Assembly: GCA_018969885.1 (NCBI GenBank)
Contig: JAGWXN010000079.1
Location: 1 to 11,722 of the forward strand
Reading direction: 5' to 3'
Length of the DNA stretch: 11,722 bases
DNA from: Betaproteobacteria bacterium
GTDB lineage: Bacteria; Pseudomonadota; Gammaproteobacteria; Burkholderiales; Burkholderiaceae
The translations under genes were made by a program, and so were the position numbers. Positions 1 to 7,849 of the stretch are shown in pieces (position 1 is the first letter of the stretch; the number at the start of each line of letters is the position of its first letter). The notes below the pieces were generated by a model. That model did not search any database. It had not been told where the DNA came from and saw nothing but the letters and a program-made list of their open reading frames with translations.

Positions 1-1756
1 TGTCTGCCTGCAGGTGGTCCGTGACGGGCAGATTCGCTTCTTCCCCGACCACTGGACCAGCACCTACAACCACTGGCTCGAAAATATTCAAGATTGGTGC
101 ATTTCCCGGCAACTCTGGTGGGGCCATCGCATCCCTGCCTGGTACAAGGCCGACGCTCAAGGCCAGCCAATTCACGACGGCACGGTGTTTGTCGCGCGTA
201 ATGAAGCGGATGCCCAGGCGCGGGCCCGCGCTGCGGGCTACCAGGGCGCATTGGTGCGTGACGATGACGTGCTCGATACCTGGTTCTCGTCGGCCCTGGT
301 GCCCTTCACCTCGCTCGGCTGGCCCAAACAGACCGCTGACCTGGATCGCTATCTGCCCTCAAACGTACTGGTGACGGGCTTTGACATCATCTTCTTCTGG
401 GTGGCCCGGATGGTGATGATGACCACCTTTTTCACGGGCAAGGTGCCGTTTCATCACGTCTACATCAATGCGATCGTGCGTGATTCCGAAGGCCAGAAAA
501 TGTCGAAGTCGAAGGGCAACACCATCGACCCAATCGATCTGGTGGACGGCATCACGCTCGAGGCGCTCCTCGAGAAGTCAACGGTTGGCCTCCTTCGAGC
601 CGACCACAAGCAGCGGATCGACCGCTATATCCGCAGCAATTTCCCGCAGGGCATTCCAGCATTCGGGTCCGACGCGGTGCGCTTCACCTTCGCCTCGCTT
701 GCCACCTTCGCCCGCACGCTCAACTTCGACCTCAGCCGCTGCGAGGGCTATCGCAACTTCTGTAACAAGCTCTGGAATGCCTCGCGTTTCGTGCTGATGC
801 AAACCGAAGGGCGCGACTGCGGTTTCGAGCCCCACGAGGCGGGTGCCTGCGTACCAGGCGGCTATCTCCACTTCAACGCGGTTGACCGCTGGATCGTCTC
901 AGCACTGCAGCGCACCGAAGCCGAGATCGAGCGTGCGTTGTCTGACTATCGCTTCGATCTCGCCGCGCGCGCGCTCTACGAGTTTGTCTGGGACCAATAC
1001 TGCGACTGGTATCTGGAGCTAGCGAAGGTCAATCTTCAGGCAGACGATCAGGCGGTGGTTCGCGCCACGCGACGCACGCTGCTCCGCGTGCTCGAGGCGG
1101 TGCTGCGGCTCGCGCACCCCATCATCCCTTTCATCACCGAAGAGTTGTGGCAGAAGGTCGCGCCGATTGCGCAGCGCTACGGCGAGCGTGGCGTACAAAA
1201 ACTCTCCGGAGAGGCGCTGGCCCAAGCAGTGGCCGAGCAGCGTCATCTGCTCATGCAGCAGCCCTATCCAAAAAGCGAACCTGGAAAAATCGACGAAAAG
1301 AGCGAAGCGTTCGTCAGTCAGCTCAAGCAGCTGATCGATGCATGCCGTGCCCTGCGCGGCGAAATGAACGTGTCGCCCGCGCAAAAACTCCCGCTCATCG
1401 CACAGGGTTCGCGCGAACAGCTCGCCGAATTCGCACCCTACCTGAAGGCGCTTGCAAAGCTCGAGGCTGTTGAAATCGTTGACGCGCTACCCGCTGGATC
1501 GATCGCGCCAGTGCAGATCGTGGGCGATTTCCGACTGATGCTGCGTGTTGAGATCGATGTAGTGGCGGAACGCGCGCGCCTCGATCGCGAAATCGCCCGC
1601 GTGTCAGGCGAGGTTCAGCGTGCCGGCGCCAAGCTCGGCAACGCGAGTTTTGTCGAACGTGCGCCCGCCAATGTGGTGGCACAGGAGCGTGAGCGTCTGG
1701 CTGGATTCGAGGCGTCACTCGCGCGGCTTCACGAACAGCGCGCGAAGCTGGGTTGA
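1..1756 (+). CDS. valS: Valyl-tRNA synthetase, C-terminal part (5' truncated by window edge)
   Basis: Class I aminoacyl-tRNA synthetase that charges tRNA-Val with valine in the cytoplasm. The reading frame is open from base 2, so the GTG at 14 is internal and not the start; about 584 residues are present of roughly 950 usual for bacterial ValS. The HIGH motif and most of the editing domain are therefore missing. Visible marks are the block [20 protein letters not shown] near the left end, the KMSKS loop encoded at 497-511 (QKMSKSKGN), the anticodon-binding region with [16 protein letters not shown] at about 745-790, and a charged C-terminal coiled-coil arm (about 1550-1753) that in this family contacts tRNA. 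The frame is intact to the TGA at 1754-1756. It converges with the SDR gene across a 49-base gap. Identification is very secure. Confidence 0.98.
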   Translation, partial: VCLQVVRDGQIRFFPDHWTSTYNHWLENIQDWCISRQLWWGHRIPAWYKADAQGQPIHDGTVFVARNEADAQARARAAGYQGALVRDDDVLDTWFSSALVPFTSLGWPKQTADLDRYLPSNVLVTGFDIIFFWVARMVMMTTFFTGKVPFHHVYINAIVRDSEGQKMSKSKGNTIDPIDLVDGITLEALLEKSTVGLLRADHKQRIDRYIRSNFPQGIPAFGSDAVRFTFASLATFARTLNFDLSRCEGYRNFCNKLWNASRFVLMQTEGRDCGFEPHEAGACVPGGYLHFNAVDRWIVSALQRTEAEIERALSDYRFDLAARALYEFVWDQYCDWYLELAKVNLQADDQAVVRATRRTLLRVLEAVLRLAHPIIPFITEELWQKVAPIAQRYGERGVQKLSGEALAQAVAEQRHLLMQQPYPKSEPGKIDEKSEAFVSQLKQLIDACRALRGEMNVSPAQKLPLIAQGSREQLAEFAPYLKALAKLEAVEIVDALPAGSIAPVQIVGDFRLMLRVEIDVVAERARLDREIARVSGEVQRAGAKLGNASFVERAPANVVAQERERLAGFEASLARLHEQRAKLG

Positions 1757-1774
1757 TTGGGTTGACGGGGGCCC

Positions 1775-1804
1775 CGGCGAGCCCCTCGCAGGGTGAGCTC
1801 GCCG
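1775..1804. terminator. Hairpin between convergent valS and SDR genes
   Basis: CGGCGAGC (1775-1782) is perfectly complementary to GCTCGCCG (1797-1804). Inside it CCCT (1783-1786) pairs with AGGG (1790-1793) around a CGC loop, leaving a TGA bulge on the right arm. The structure fills most of the 49-base gap between the valS stop and the SDR stop. Its place and strength suggest a two-way transcription end point, but neither strand has a following T-run, so classical rho-independent termination is not shown. Confidence 0.5.
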
Positions 1805-1805
1805 C

Positions 1806-2543
1806 TCAGCCCATCGACATGTAACCGCCGTCCACCGCCATGATCGTGCCGGTCATGTAGCGCGCAGCGTCTGAACACAGAAACAGAATCGGATCGGCGA
1901 TCTCGGCGGGTTCGGCCCATCGGCCGATGGGCGTGCGCGACATGATCATCGCGTTTCGCTCCGGGTTTTCGCGCGCGCCCCGCGACAGTTCGGTGATGAC
2001 CCAGCCAGGCGCCACCGCGTTGACGCGAATGCCATCAGCCGCATAAGCGGCGGCAAGCGACATGGTGAGATTGCGCACCGCGCCCTTCGATGCGGAATAG
2101 GCAGGCTGCTTGGGCCCCCCGAAAAACGACATGACCGAGCCAATGAACACGATGCTGCCGCGGCTCTGGGCGAGCAGCGGTCGGGCGGCTGCGCTGACCC
2201 GCATGCCTCCGTTCAGATTCACGTCAATGACGTGTGCAAACACGTCGGGGTCGTGCTCGGCATCGCGGCGGATCAGGCCGGCGCTGTTCACGACCGCGTC
2301 CAGTCTGGGCAACCCACCCACGAGGGCATCGACCGCTGCACGATCGGTCACGTCGAGCTGGCGAAGTTCAATGCCTTCGAAACCGGGATTGGCACGCGCT
2401 GCCGAAAGTTCCTGGTCGGTAAGACCGCAGGCGATCACGCTTGCGCCCGCCTGACGGAACGCGATGGCGGTGGCTGCGCCAATGCCGGACGTGCCACCGG
2501 TCACCAGGACATGACGACCCGAGTAATCGAAGCTCGCTTTCAT
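1806..2543 (-). CDS. SDR-family NAD(P)-dependent oxidoreductase
   Basis: A 245-residue classical short-chain dehydrogenase/reductase, full length for the family and cytosolic. The Rossmann dinucleotide site is TGGTSGIG at residues 15-22; the structural motif NNAG appears as NSAG at 86-89. The catalytic tetrad is N110, S136, Y149 and K153 (YSASK), with the usual 13-residue Ser-Tyr spacing. The PG motif follows at 179-180 and the C-terminal substrate/tetramer region ends with VDGGYMSMG. The substrate cannot be read from sequence; it may be a 3-oxoacyl, sugar or alcohol reductase. The start is placed at the ATG three bases after the TusA-like stop, with an AAAGGCGG Shine-Dalgarno-like run inside the upstream gene, so the two are probably co-translated. 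It is the last gene of the alaS string. Confidence 0.93.
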   Translation of the reverse strand: MKASFDYSGRHVLVTGGTSGIGAATAIAFRQAGASVIACGLTDQELSAARANPGFEGIELRQLDVTDRAAVDALVGGLPRLDAVVNSAGLIRRDAEHDPDVFAHVIDVNLNGGMRVSAAARPLLAQSRGSIVFIGSVMSFFGGPKQPAYSASKGAVRNLTMSLAAAYAADGIRVNAVAPGWVITELSRGARENPERNAMIMSRTPIGRWAEPAEIADPILFLCSDAARYMTGTIMAVDGGYMSMG

Positions 2544-2546
2544 GGG

Positions 2547-2789
2547 TTACCGCCTTTGAAGAAAAAAGGTCCATTGACGGTCCTGCTCGTCGACGCGCAG
2601 CAGCGTGTGTCCCGTTTGCCTCGCAAACGCTTCGAAGTCGCGCTTCGAGCCAGGGTCGGTCGACACCACCTTCAGCACCTGGCCACTGCCGAGATCGGTG
2701 AGCGCCTTTTTGGCCCGCAAAATCGGCAGCGGACAATTGAGTCCCCGCGCATCCACCTCGCGATCACAGGAGATTGCTTCATCAGCCAT
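2547..2789 (-). CDS. tusA: TusA/SirA/YedF-family sulfur carrier protein
   Basis: An 80-residue protein, matching the size of E. coli TusA (81). The hallmark is the CPxP motif in GLNCPLPILRAKKAL, with the presumed persulfide-carrying Cys19 followed by P20-L21-P22. In the family, TusA receives sulfur from a cysteine desulfurase and passes it to the TusBCD/MnmA relay for 2-thiolation of tRNA U34; paralogs serve molybdenum cofactor or sulfur-oxidation pathways. Which branch this one belongs to is not decidable here. A GAGGG Shine-Dalgarno lies about seven bases upstream of the ATG. It begins 29 bases after the second CHR gene and ends three bases before the SDR, so it sits within the alaS string. 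The family call is sure; orthology to TusA proper is moderate. Confidence 0.9.
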   Translation of the reverse strand: MADEAISCDREVDARGLNCPLPILRAKKALTDLGSGQVLKVVSTDPGSKRDFEAFARQTGHTLLRVDEQDRQWTFFLQRR

Positions 2790-2818
2790 ACCACACCCTC
2801 ATTCATCGAGACATTTCA

Positions 2819-3346
2819 TTAAGGCAGAACCCATGGCCCCAGCACTGCGCCCAGCGCAATCAACCAGAGCGGGTTCAACTTCGACACCAGACACACCAGA
2901 ACGGTGAGCGCGCATAGGGCTGCGAGCGCCCAGTGAGTGACCGCACCCTCGGCGATTACCCAGCCCGCCGATAAGGTGAGCCCCACTGCAAGCGGTGACA
3001 GGCCCAGCCGGATGGCGCGAACCGCGCGCGTATCAAGGTTGCCACTGCGCCAGCGGTTGGCATGATAGGTGATCAGGCTGGACGGCACGAGCAATCCCAG
3101 GGTCGCGAGCACGGCTCCCAACAGCCCGGCGGTCTGCCAGCCCAAAAGCGTGACGAACAGGACATTGGGCCCTGGCACCGCCTGGGCCACGGCAATCGCC
3201 TCGCTGAACTGCGCGGCGGTCAGCAACGCCTTCTCGTCAACCATGTAGCGGCTGATGTCGGGCACCATCGAGACCGCGCCGCCCACCGCAATCGCCGACA
3301 GCATGGCGAAGTGCGCAAGCATCTCCAGCTGATCCCAGAACGTCAT
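2819..3346 (-). CDS. chrA: Chromate-transporter (CHR) family short protein, second half
   Basis: A 175-residue hydrophobic inner-membrane protein made of one CHR domain with about five or six membrane segments. It carries the CHR core QAVPGPN (residues 55-61) followed by a glycine-rich LGWQTAGLLGAVLATLG segment; the usual N-terminal FGG is replaced by VGG (21-23). Short-chain CHR proteins come as adjacent pairs that together equal one long ChrA, which exports chromate by proton antiport; other anions are possible. The ATG at 3344-3346 overlaps the stop of the first half by four bases (ATGA) and has a strong AAGGAGGGG sequence encoded in the end of that gene. A start 42 codons further upstream is possible in frame but would lie inside the first half and lacks membrane-protein character, so it is rejected. 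Substrate is inferred from family only. Confidence 0.88.
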   Translation of the reverse strand: MTFWDQLEMLAHFAMLSAIAVGGAVSMVPDISRYMVDEKALLTAAQFSEAIAVAQAVPGPNVLFVTLLGWQTAGLLGAVLATLGLLVPSSLITYHANRWRSGNLDTRAVRAIRLGLSPLAVGLTLSAGWVIAEGAVTHWALAALCALTVLVCLVSKLNPLWLIALGAVLGPWVLP

Positions 3347-3918
3347 GGCGATTTCCCCTCCTTCCACCAGGCAAGCAGCACCGCAACCGGGACGGTGAGC
3401 GCAAGCACCTGCAGCAGGGGCCAGCGCAGCAGCGCGAGCCCAATGAAACTCGCGAGCCCGAATGCGAGCCATGGCCAGCGCCGGCGCTGCGCCCAGGCAA
3501 GCTTGAGTGCCATTGCAATGATGAGGCCCGAGGCCACCGCGGCCATGCCCGACAGGGCCTTCTGTACGGCCGGTACGCTTACGAATTGCGAATACACCAG
3601 GCCCGCTGTCAGCACGATCACCGCTGGAAACAGGACCAGGCCGGTGACCGCCACCACCGAACCGCGCCAGCCAAAATATCGGTGCCCTACGATGATCCCC
3701 ACGTTGATGATGTTGGGGCCCGGGAGCAATTGGCCAAAGGCAAGCACTTCGAGAAACTCCTCGCGGCTCAGCCAGCGGCGATCGTCAACCAGGGTGCGCT
3801 GTGCCCATGGCAATACACCGCCAAACCCGTGCAGCGCGAGGGTGGTGAAGGCCACGAACAGATCGGCGAGCGAGCGGGGGGATGGACGGTCAGTCGAAGG
3901 TTGGGCTCCGCCCGTCAT
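3343..3918 (-). CDS. chrA: Chromate-transporter (CHR) family short protein, first half
   Basis: A 191-residue inner-membrane protein with one CHR domain, the expected size of a short-chain CHR protein and about half of a long ChrA. Motifs in order are GFGG (31-34) near the first membrane segment, the conserved W49 and E54 region (RWLSREEF), QLLPGPN (63-69), and VGHRYFGWRG leading into the next helix with a conserved FP (97-98). Some four further hydrophobic segments follow, ending in a basic, lysine-bearing tail. It overlaps the next gene by four bases and itself starts in the stop of the MFS gene (ATGA, 3915-3918), so all three are probably translated in step. Likely an anion exporter working with its partner as a heterodimer. 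Chromate is the family's known substrate but is not demonstrated here. Confidence 0.9.
   Translation of the reverse strand: MTGGAQPSTDRPSPRSLADLFVAFTTLALHGFGGVLPWAQRTLVDDRRWLSREEFLEVLAFGQLLPGPNIINVGIIVGHRYFGWRGSVVAVTGLVLFPAVIVLTAGLVYSQFVSVPAVQKALSGMAAVASGLIIAMALKLAWAQRRRWPWLAFGLASFIGLALLRWPLLQVLALTVPVAVLLAWWKEGKSP
3355..3363 (-). promoter_or_regulatory. Strong ribosome binding site of the second CHR gene
   Basis: AAGGAGGGG on the minus strand lies within the last Lys-Glu-Gly codons of the first CHR gene, eight bases before the ATG at 3346. It fixes that ATG as the start of the second half over the longer in-frame alternative. Confidence 0.7.
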
Positions 3919-5111
3919 ATCGGCCCCCGCCGGTCCGTGCCACGAGCGACGTAGAACAAGCTTCCGCCCAGAAGCAGCGCCATGCCCCAGAAGAGAGTTG
4001 CCACACCGAACACGCCTCCGATCGCGCCGAACGCGCCAGGCAGCAGCGTCTGCGTTCCGTTCACCAGCACCATCCTGAGACCCACCGCCTCCCCCGTCCG
4101 GTCAGGTGGCGCGAGCCGGTGAAGGAGCGACAGGACGATGGGCTGCGACACGCCCAATCCCATTCCCAGCACAAACGACAGCATCATCATGACCGGCAGA
4201 GATTCAGTCAGTGGATAGAGCAGATAAATGATGCCGCCCACGACATGAGACGCGAGAATCATGGGCCACTCGGGCACGCGCCGAGCGAGCCAGGGCACCG
4301 CGACCCGGATCACGAAGGTGGCAGCCGAATAGGACGCGAGCAAAATGCCGATGGCAGACGCCGACATGCCGATCGCGGAGCCGTAGATTGGAACGACGAA
4401 CTGGTGCACGTCCCAGGCGGCCGAGATCACACCCACCGACAGATAGACCTTGCGAAGCGCCGGGTCACGCAGCAGATCGAACACACTCTGCTCGGCCGCA
4501 GACTCGCGCGAGTCGCCCGGCAGGCGCGGGCGCTCCTCGAACTTCACCCGGCTCAACCACCATGCCGTGCCAAGCGGCAGCAGCAGCAGGGCGAAAAACG
4601 CCGCACGGAAACCCGCGAAATCGATGATCGGTCCCACCAGGAGCGGACCGATGAACGATGAAATGGAAAAGCCGACCGACAGCAGGCCGAAATTGGTCGC
4701 CCGAGCCGCTGGCCCACCCAACTCGCCGCCCAGCTTTTGAATGGCGACGTTGATTCCCATGAAACCGAGCCCGGTGGCAGTGCTCGCTAGAAAGAGCGAG
4801 CCCACCTCCCAGGACAGTGCGGGCGCAAGAATGGCGACAGACAGCACAGCCAGGCCCCAGAACATGGGTTTCCGGGTTCCGATACGATCAACCAGTCGGC
4901 CGGCCGGTACCGACAGCACCATGGGCAGCAGCCCGAAAAACGCCATCAGCAGCCCGATGGTGAACGCCGAGGCACCGAGTTCGATGCCCCCCAGGGTGAC
5001 CGCAATCCGGCAACCGACCAGCGCCGCATGAGACAGCACCGACATCCCGACCAGCGTCAGGAGCACGCGGCGGTGCCCCGACCCCGGATCGGCGCTGGCG
5101 CTGTCCGTCAT
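3915..5111 (-). CDS. Major facilitator superfamily (MFS) transporter
   Basis: A 398-residue inner-membrane protein with about twelve hydrophobic segments in two halves, the usual MFS length. The MFS signature between helices 2 and 3 is clear: GRLVDRIGTRK at residues 71-81 (pattern GxxxDRxGxRK). A charged central loop (about residues 190-215, KFEERPRLPGDSRES) separates the two six-helix bundles. The short polar N-terminus has no signal peptide. Such proteins move small molecules using the proton gradient; the substrate is not predictable, though a drug-exporter-like or organic-acid role is common for this type. Its ATG shares one base with the alaS stop (TGATG at 5109-5113) and its stop overlaps the first CHR start by four bases, indicating translational coupling on both sides. 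Confidence 0.92.
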   Translation of the reverse strand: MTDSASADPGSGHRRVLLTLVGMSVLSHAALVGCRIAVTLGGIELGASAFTIGLLMAFFGLLPMVLSVPAGRLVDRIGTRKPMFWGLAVLSVAILAPALSWEVGSLFLASTATGLGFMGINVAIQKLGGELGGPAARATNFGLLSVGFSISSFIGPLLVGPIIDFAGFRAAFFALLLLPLGTAWWLSRVKFEERPRLPGDSRESAAEQSVFDLLRDPALRKVYLSVGVISAAWDVHQFVVPIYGSAIGMSASAIGILLASYSAATFVIRVAVPWLARRVPEWPMILASHVVGGIIYLLYPLTESLPVMMMLSFVLGMGLGVSQPIVLSLLHRLAPPDRTGEAVGLRMVLVNGTQTLLPGAFGAIGGVFGVATLFWGMALLLGGSLFYVARGTDRRGPI

Positions 5112-7729
5112 CAGGCGCGGGCAGCCACCCAGCCCGAGACGCTGGCGAGCGCAGCCGCAAGTTGATCGGGTTGCGTGCCGCCCGCCTGCGCCATGTCGGG
5201 CCGTCCCCCGCCCTTGCCGCCCACCTGCTGGGCCACATGGTTGACCAGATCACCCGCCTTGACGCGGCTGGTGGCGTCGGCCGTGACCCCGGCAATGAGG
5301 CTGACCTTGTCACCGTCGACAGCGGCCAGGACGATGGCTGCGGTTCGCAGCTTGGACTTGAGCTGATCGACTGTATCGCGCAGGACCTTGACGTCGGCCC
5401 CTTCGAGTGTTGCCGCCAGCACTTTGATGCCGTTGACCTCCACCGCGCTCGCCGCCAGATCATCGCCCTGGGAGGATGCGAGTTTGGACTTGAGCCGTGC
5501 GACCTCTTTTTCAAGGGCGCGCACCGATTCGAGGATCTGTGCGAGCTTGGCCGGCACCTCGGTGGCAGACACCTTGAGCGCCCCCGCCGCGCTGCCCAGC
5601 GTAGCCGAGGCCGCCTGGACCCAGGCGAGCGCGTTGTCGCCTGTGACCGCTTCGACCCGGCGGATCCCCGCTGCAACCCCCGATTCGGCGACGATCTTGA
5701 ACGGCCCGATATCGCCGGTTCGGCGCACATGCGTGCCGCCGCAGAGCTCTCGGGATGATCCGATGTCGAGCATCCGAACCGTGTCGCCGTATTTTTCGCC
5801 AAAGAGCGCCATGGCACCGGCACGGACCGCGTCGTCGAACCCCATCACGCGAGCCTCGGTGGCGGCATTGGCGAGGATTTCGTCGTTCACGCGCGCCTCG
5901 ACCAGACGGATCTCTTCGTCGGTCACGGCTGCATGATGAGAAAAATCGAAACGGGTACGCTCGGCATCGACCAGTGAACCCTTCTGCTGCACATGGGCGC
6001 CGAGCACCTCGCGCAGGGCCTTGTGCATGAGGTGGGTGGCCGAGTGGTTTCGAACGGTGCGGGCGCGCCTGACGGTATCGACCTGCGCGGCGAGCGTATC
6101 GCCCACCGCCAGACGGCCAGCCATCAGCGTGCCGTGATGGCCGAAGACGTCGGCCTGGATCTTGCGCGTGTCCTCAACCTCAAAGCGTGTGGTGTTATCG
6201 GCCGAGCACAGCAGGCCGGCATCGCCCACCTGGCCGCCCGACTCGGCATAGAACGGCGTGCGGTCAAGCACCACCACCGCTTGCTGACCGGCCGCGACCG
6301 CCTGCACCGCCACCCCGTCAGCATAGAGCGCGAGCACCCGCGCTTCGGTCACTTCGAGATGCTCATAGCCATCAAAGCGCGTGGGTTCGCCGCTGTATTC
6401 GAGCCCCGCGGCCATGCGGAATTTGCCGGCCGCGCGCGCCTGTTCGCGCTGCCGATCCATGGCCACCTCAAAACCCGCTTCATCGACCGTGACCCCGCGC
6501 TCGCGACAGACATCGGCGGTGAGATCCAGCGGGAAGCCGTAGGTATCGTAGAGCCTGAAAGCGGTGTCGCCGTCCAACAGTTTTGCACCGCCACCGAGTG
6601 CCTGCTCGAGGATGGCCATGCCGTGCGCGAGCGTCTCACCGAAGCGCTCCTCTTCCTGGCGCAGCACATCGGCCACCCGCTCGCGCGCCGCGGTGAGTTC
6701 GGGATAGGCGCTCCCCATCACCGCATCGAGTTCAGCGACCAGCCGGTGGAAGAAGGGGTTCGACTGCCCCAGCTTGTGGCCATGACGAAGCGCCCGCCGG
6801 ATGATTCGGCGGAGCACATAGCCGCGCCCCTCATTGCCCGGAATGACGCCGTCGACGATGAGAAAGGAGCAGGCGCGGATATGGTCAGCGATGACGCGCA
6901 GGGACGGGTTGGCGAGATCGGCGCATCCGGTTTCACGCGCGGCGGCACGAATGAGGTCCTGGAACAGATCAATTTCATAGTTGCTGTGCACATGCTGCAG
7001 CACCGCCGCGATGCGTTCCAGGCCCATGCCAGTGTCGACGCAGGGCTTGGGAAGCGGGGTGAGCGTTCCTGCCTCGTCGCGTTCGAACTGCATGAACACC
7101 AGGTTCCAGATCTCGATGTAGCGATCGCCGTCGGCTTCAGGCGATCCCGGGGGCCCCCCCCAGATGCCGGCGCCGTGATCGTAGAAAATTTCCGAACACG
7201 GGCCGCAGGGGCCGGTATCGGCCATCTGCCAGAAATTATCGGAGGCGTAGCGCGCACCCTTGTTGTCGCCAATTCGCACGATGCGCTCGACCGGCACGCC
7301 GATTTCCTTGGCCCAAATATCAAAGGCCTCGTCGTCTTCGGCATAGACGGTGATCCAGAGCCGCTCTTTGGGCAGCGCATAGACCCCGGTGAGGAGTTCC
7401 CAGGCGAATTGGATCGCGTCGCGCTTGAAATAATCGCCAAAGGAGAAGTTGCCCAGCATCTCGAAAAAAGTATGGTGCCGCGCGGTGTAGCCCACATTTT
7501 CGAGGTCGTTGTGCTTGCCCCCCGCGCGGACACTACGCTGCGAGGTGGTGGCGCGACGATAGTTTCTGTGCTCCTTGCCCAGGAACACGTCCTTGAACTG
7601 CACCATGCCACTGTTGGTGAAAAGCAGCGTGGGGTCGTTGCCCGGCACGAGCGGGCTGGAGGCCACAATGGTGTGACCTTTGGATTCAAAAAACCGCAGG
7701 AATTTTTCTCGGATATCGGCCGACTTCAT
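5111..7729 (-). CDS. alaS: Alanyl-tRNA synthetase
   Basis: Class II synthetase that charges tRNA-Ala with alanine and hydrolyses mischarged Ser/Gly-tRNA-Ala. The 872 residues match the bacterial family (about 875) and the gene is complete. The aminoacylation domain (about 1-455) holds the N-terminal FFxSKGH segment, motif 2 around [17 protein letters not shown] (85-101) and motif 3 GMGLER (234-239). The editing domain (about 550-705) has the zinc ligands H562 and H566 in NHSATH, and C663 and H667 in ELCGGTH. A coiled coil (about 735-752) leads into the C-Ala domain with its glycine-rich [15 protein letters not shown] (837-851). The ATG at 7727-7729 agrees with family N-termini, although its Shine-Dalgarno is weak. 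It is the promoter-proximal gene of a six-gene minus-strand string. Confidence 0.99.
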   Translation of the reverse strand: MKSADIREKFLRFFESKGHTIVASSPLVPGNDPTLLFTNSGMVQFKDVFLGKEHRNYRRATTSQRSVRAGGKHNDLENVGYTARHHTFFEMLGNFSFGDYFKRDAIQFAWELLTGVYALPKERLWITVYAEDDEAFDIWAKEIGVPVERIVRIGDNKGARYASDNFWQMADTGPCGPCSEIFYDHGAGIWGGPPGSPEADGDRYIEIWNLVFMQFERDEAGTLTPLPKPCVDTGMGLERIAAVLQHVHSNYEIDLFQDLIRAAARETGCADLANPSLRVIADHIRACSFLIVDGVIPGNEGRGYVLRRIIRRALRHGHKLGQSNPFFHRLVAELDAVMGSAYPELTAARERVADVLRQEEERFGETLAHGMAILEQALGGGAKLLDGDTAFRLYDTYGFPLDLTADVCRERGVTVDEAGFEVAMDRQREQARAAGKFRMAAGLEYSGEPTRFDGYEHLEVTEARVLALYADGVAVQAVAAGQQAVVVLDRTPFYAESGGQVGDAGLLCSADNTTRFEVEDTRKIQADVFGHHGTLMAGRLAVGDTLAAQVDTVRRARTVRNHSATHLMHKALREVLGAHVQQKGSLVDAERTRFDFSHHAAVTDEEIRLVEARVNDEILANAATEARVMGFDDAVRAGAMALFGEKYGDTVRMLDIGSSRELCGGTHVRRTGDIGPFKIVAESGVAAGIRRVEAVTGDNALAWVQAASATLGSAAGALKVSATEVPAKLAQILESVRALEKEVARLKSKLASSQGDDLAASAVEVNGIKVLAATLEGADVKVLRDTVDQLKSKLRTAAIVLAAVDGDKVSLIAGVTADATSRVKAGDLVNHVAQQVGGKGGGRPDMAQAGGTQPDQLAAALASVSGWVAARA

Positions 7730-7748
7730 GGTGAGCCCGGTTCAAAGT

Positions 7749-7774
7749 GCGCAACCCTCCATTTTACGTTGCGC
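7749..7774. repeat. Perfect inverted repeat upstream of alaS, candidate operator
   Basis: GCGCAAC (7749-7755) and GTTGCGC (7768-7774) are perfect inverted copies separated by 12 bases that include the likely alaS -10 hexamer. The near edge is about 20 bases from the alaS start codon. A dimeric DNA-binding protein is the natural reader; E. coli AlaRS is known to bind a palindrome flanking its own transcription start and repress itself. The repeat is seen directly; its role is inference. Confidence 0.5.
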
Positions 7775-7790
7775 CATGGAATCCTGTAAT
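7761..7790 (-). promoter_or_regulatory. Possible sigma-70 promoter of alaS
   Basis: On the minus strand, ATTACA (7785-7790) and TAAAAT (7761-7766) are separated by 18 bases, giving 4/6 and 5/6 matches to the -35 and -10 consensus. Transcription would start near 7753, leaving a leader of about 24 bases. This is the most AT-rich patch of the divergent gap. It is a by-eye prediction only. Confidence 0.35.
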
Positions 7791-7849
7791 TTTCGCTCCG
7801 CTTCCCCGGGCAGACGCCCGCCGCATCGTTGCTCAACACGGACATTCCC

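Noticed and set aside
2819..3472. Extended 217-residue version of the second CHR protein
   Set aside because: The extra 42 residues overlap the first CHR gene in another frame and show no family similarity; the ATG at 3346 has a strong ribosome site and the ATGA overlap.
3062..4661. Plus-strand open frames (338 and 259 codons) opposite the MFS and CHR genes
   Set aside because: They run antisense to clear membrane-protein genes, and their translations are low-complexity and rich in Arg, Gln, His and Pro without domain signals.
4888..5823. Minus-strand open frame of 311 codons across the alaS-MFS junction
   Set aside because: It is a frame-shifted reading of the alaS 3' end and MFS 5' end, made of Arg/Ser/Pro-rich sequence, while both true frames are intact.
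5993..7789. Long plus-strand open frame of 598 codons opposite alaS
   Set aside because: It lies wholly antisense to an unmistakable, full-length alaS. Its translation is rich in Arg, His, Gly and Ala with no recognisable motif, as expected for a mirror frame in GC-rich DNA.
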